Below, piece by piece: positions 29,644 to 31,249 of a stretch of DNA of 31,249 bases. The stretch is from an uncultured Demequina sp. (lineage in GTDB: Bacteria; Actinomycetota; Actinomycetes; Actinomycetales; Demequinaceae): positions 1 to 31,249 of the forward strand of contig CALALQ010000358.1 of the NCBI GenBank assembly GCA_937925595.1. Reading direction: 5' to 3'. The translations under genes were made by a program, and so were the position numbers. The notes beneath the pieces were generated by a model. It was not told where the DNA came from. It did no database searches and saw only the letters and a program-made list of their open reading frames with translations. Position 1 is the first letter of the stretch. Each line of letters starts with the position of its first letter.

Positions 29644-30762
29644 TCAGGGCCGCCGGTACAACGGTAACGCCGCAACAGTCATCGGTTCACCCCTGCCGCG
29701 CACATCGATCAGCACCTCCGTGCCGGGCGTGGCCCACTCGGGAGCGACATAGGCCATACCAATCGGCCTGCCAAGAGTGGGGCTCGGCGCACCGGACGTC
29801 ACCGTGCCAATCACTTCGCCCGACGCTGTGGTCACCGAGTACCCGGCACGGGGGCTGCGCTTGCCATCGCCGAGCAGCCCAACGAGCTGCTGCGTGGGAG
29901 CAGCGTCGCGAGCGGTCTCGAGCGCACCGCGGCCCACGAAGTCGCCGCGCGGATTCGCGTCGGTGCCGAATGCCACCACGCGCCCAAGGCCAGCGGCGAA
30001 GGGGTTGGTCTGTCGCGACAACTCCTGGCCATAGAGCGGCATCCCGGCCTCGAGCCGCAGCGTGTCTCGAGAGGACAGTCCGCACGGCAACAGCCGATCC
30101 CCGCCGGTGGCGAGCGCCAATCGCCACACTTCGCGAGCGTCGGCAGCGGAAACGAACAGCTCAAAGCCGTCCTCTCCGGTGTAGCCGGTGCGGGCGACGA
30201 AGGCGTGGACGTCGCCGTGGAGCACAACGTTGGTGGCCGCGTAGTACGGCAGCGGGCCGATGTTGTCCGCATCGCGAGAGATCATCTCCGTCACGATCTC
30301 GACGGAGCGCGGCCCCTGGATCGCGATCAGCGCAATCTCGTTGGACTGGTCCTCGATGGAGACATTGAGGCCAAGCGAGCGCGCCATGAGCTCCTCGACA
30401 ACCACATCGCGGTTGCCCGCGTTCGCGACAATCACAAAGTGGTCCCAGTCGCGGCGATACACCACGAGGTCGTCGATGATGCCGCCATCGGGGGCGCACA
30501 TCATCGTGTACTTGGCACGGCCGAGGCCCACCGCGCCCATGCGTCCTACCAGGGCGTACTCGAGGAACTTCACAGCGTCGTCGCCGCGCACGGAGATCTC
30601 GCCCATGTGGGACAGGTCGAAGATGCCGGCGCTCGAGCGCACCGCGTTGTGCTCGGCGATGTCGCTCGTGTACCTCACTGGCATCTCCCAGCCAGCGAAC
30701 TCGACAAGAGTTGCGCCAAGGGCGACGTGTTCATCGTGGAGCACTGAGCGTGTGGCTGTCAC
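29644..30762 (-). CDS. gcvT: Glycine cleavage system T protein (aminomethyltransferase)
   Basis: A 372-residue THF-dependent aminomethyltransferase that releases ammonia and forms 5,10-methylene-THF, which MetF can reduce. Motifs: LVEFAGWEMPVRY, GIFDLSHMGEI, GAVGLGRAKYTMMCAPDGGIIDD, YTGEDGFELFV, LRLEAGMPLYGQEL and a C-terminal GVGLPIGMAYV-like segment (here LGRPIGMAYV). The last residues ALPLYRRP are encoded by the 17-bp direct repeat that recurs beside gcvH, so the present 3' end was probably rebuilt by the cassette insertion without losing function. Start at GTG 30762 with TAGGTT 6 nt upstream (leaderless), which rules out a glycine riboswitch in front. Confidence 0.95.
   Translation of the reverse strand: MTATRSVLHDEHVALGATLVEFAGWEMPVRYTSDIAEHNAVRSSAGIFDLSHMGEISVRGDDAVKFLEYALVGRMGAVGLGRAKYTMMCAPDGGIIDDLVVYRRDWDHFVIVANAGNRDVVVEELMARSLGLNVSIEDQSNEIALIAIQGPRSVEIVTEMISRDADNIGPLPYYAATNVVLHGDVHAFVARTGYTGEDGFELFVSAADAREVWRLALATGGDRLLPCGLSSRDTLRLEAGMPLYGQELSRQTNPFAAGLGRVVAFGTDANPRGDFVGRGALETARDAAPTQQLVGLLGDGKRSPRAGYSVTTASGEVIGTVTSGAPSPTLGRPIGMAYVAPEWATPGTEVLIDVRGRGEPMTVAALPLYRRP
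29650..29666. repeat. Direct repeat copy in the 3' end of gcvT (attachment-site-like)
   Basis: CCGCCGGTACAACGGTA, identical to 25736-25752. On the gcvT strand it encodes Leu-Tyr-Arg-Arg just before the stop. Confidence 0.8.
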
Positions 30763-30768
30763 AGCACA

Positions 30769-30774
30769 AACCTA
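30769..30774 (-). promoter_or_regulatory. -10 element TAGGTT of gcvT, leaderless geometry
   Basis: On the minus strand TAGGTT is followed by tgtgct (6 nt) and the GTG at 30762. Confidence 0.5.
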
Positions 30775-30798
30775 CGCGAATGCCCCCCGGCCAACGAA

Positions 30799-31249
30799 TC
30801 AGCTGCCTTTGACCAGGGCGATGATGCCGATGATCGCTGCGGTCATGACGGCAGCGGTGATGCCGAACACGAGCGCCGTGGTGATGAGTCGGCGGTGGCG
30901 AGCGGCCTCGCGACGGCGACGCATCTCTCGCGGGGCGGGCGCTCCCACCTCCTCCGGCACAGGCGTGGCGACAGGCGGCGCGGCAGCCGCAGGTGGCAGC
31001 GGGATCTCTCGCGGCTCGTACTCCTCTGGTGGCGCCCCAAAGCTCCCTCGCTGGGCGGCGGCGCCTCCCACGGCTCCGGGCGGCAGCGGCGAGCGCTCCC
31101 GACGCTGCGGCCGGGTGGGCGCTTCCGGCCCGCCCCGGCGCGACAGCACCGTCGCGTCGTCCTGCGGCGACCCGTCGTCGAGCCGGGGAAGGCGCGACCG
31201 CGAGTCGAGCACGGTGCGCAAAGCGGCGGCTTTCTCCTCGAGCCCGGCG
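30799..31249 (-). CDS. Hypothetical C-terminally anchored membrane protein (5' end outside window)
   Basis: The C-terminal 149 or so residues of a protein whose frame is open to the right edge. The visible part has a long Pro/Arg/Gly-rich disordered region (RRGGPEAPTRPQRRERSPLP and similar), then a basic stretch (REMRRRREAARHRRL) and one transmembrane helix (ITTALVFGITAAVMTAAIIGIIALV) followed by Lys-Gly-Ser. A tail-anchored or single-pass envelope protein with a cytoplasmic proline-rich domain is the plain reading. No family recognised. A codon that could act as TTG start at 31221 is more likely an internal Leu, since coding-like sequence (Glu-Glu-Lys-Ala-Ala-Ala) continues upstream. Confidence 0.55.
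   Translation of the reverse strand, partial: AGLEEKAAALRTVLDSRSRLPRLDDGSPQDDATVLSRRGGPEAPTRPQRRERSPLPPGAVGGAAAQRGSFGAPPEEYEPREIPLPPAAAAPPVATPVPEEVGAPAPREMRRRREAARHRRLITTALVFGITAAVMTAAIIGIIALVKGS

Larger units (their letters stand above)
25736..29666. mobile_element. Accessory cassette inserted at the 3' end of gcvT (no integrase)
   Basis: Two identical 17-bp direct repeats bound the segment. One (29650-29666) is the last coding part of gcvT; the other (25736-25752) lies 30 nt upstream of the gcvH start. Read on the gcv strand, the second copy continues as CGG-TCG-TGA, so recombination between the copies would leave gcvT ending Leu-Tyr-Arg-Arg-Ser-stop with gcvH starting 24 nt later, a normal operon spacing. 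The segment (3,914 bp from repeat to repeat) holds five plus-strand genes, opposite to gcvTH, visibly less GC-biased than the neighbours and including TTA codons. There is no recombinase, so movement would depend on an enzyme in trans. Insertion at gene 3' ends with duplicated target is typical of tyrosine-recombinase elements. Confidence 0.7.

Noticed and set aside
25736..29666. Integrase, transposase or IS ends inside the gcvT cassette
   Set aside because: All five genes are accounted for and none is a recombinase. No terminal inverted repeats were seen, only the direct repeats.
30763..30790. Glycine riboswitch upstream of gcvT
   Set aside because: The -10 hexamer lies 6 nt before the GTG, leaving no leader to hold one.
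1..31249. tRNA, rRNA or CRISPR array
   Set aside because: GTTCGA-like strings occur only inside coding sequence without cloverleaf arms. The repeats present are inverted or a single tandem pair, with no regular repeat-spacer array.

Overview
The window is high-GC DNA from an actinobacterium, probably a member of the Micrococcales; Demequina- or Cellulomonas-like is a guess from gene content and style, not from a database search. The clues are strong G/C preference at third codon positions, many GTG/TTG starts, a DtxR/IdeR-type iron box, and at least twelve genes with a -10-like hexamer only 6-9 nt before the start codon, the geometry of leaderless actinobacterial transcripts. No rRNA, tRNA, CRISPR array, transposase or integrase was seen.

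Layout. 1-4.2 kb: end of an MFS transporter, an enolase-superfamily mannonate dehydratase-like gene (minus), an APH-family kinase and an ATP-grasp ligase. 4.2-7.9 kb: a TerC-family transporter behind what looks like a yybP-ykoY manganese riboswitch, an SRPBCC protein, a 60-residue ORF behind a LacI-type palindrome and a switch-like leader, a MalY/PatB aminotransferase and a methyltransferase. 8-13.7 kb: an RBBP9-type hydrolase, a repeat-rich gap, and a five-gene siderophore-iron import operon (minus strand; two permeases, ATPase, binding lipoprotein, siderophore-interacting reductase) with an iron box at its promoter. 13.9-18.9 kb: two VOC genes (one frameshifted), a tandem L7/L12-like protein, an APH-fold pseudokinase, two lipoproteins, a GNAT acetyltransferase and an orphan type IV pilin. 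19.2-24.1 kb: metE and metF, separated by a small secreted-protein/lipoprotein pair and an OsmC gene. 24.2-30.8 kb: tag, a Nudix gene, gcvH and gcvT, followed by a partial membrane protein.

The most unusual part is 25.7-29.7 kb. gcvT and gcvH lie on the same strand but are separated by a 3.9-kb block of opposite polarity. The block is bounded by two identical 17-bp direct repeats; one is the 3' end of gcvT, the other lies 30 nt upstream of the gcvH start. Recombination between them would restore a gcvT reading frame ending 24 nt before gcvH. The block carries five genes in a row: a small Sec-secreted two-cysteine protein, a lipoprotein, a lipoprotein adaptor, an ABC ATPase and a MacB/FtsX-type permease. 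The last four overlap by 4 nt. It contains no recombinase. I read it as an integrase-less accessory cassette encoding a secreted-protein plus tripartite-exporter system, possibly bacteriocin-like. A possible reduced relative (secreted two-cysteine protein plus lipoprotein) sits between metF and metE.

Also notable are an octamer, CCGACGCT, with about 29 copies counted by eye in both orientations (roughly 2-3 expected from composition), enriched in intergenic DNA and sometimes arranged as hairpins, and several RNA-switch-like leaders.
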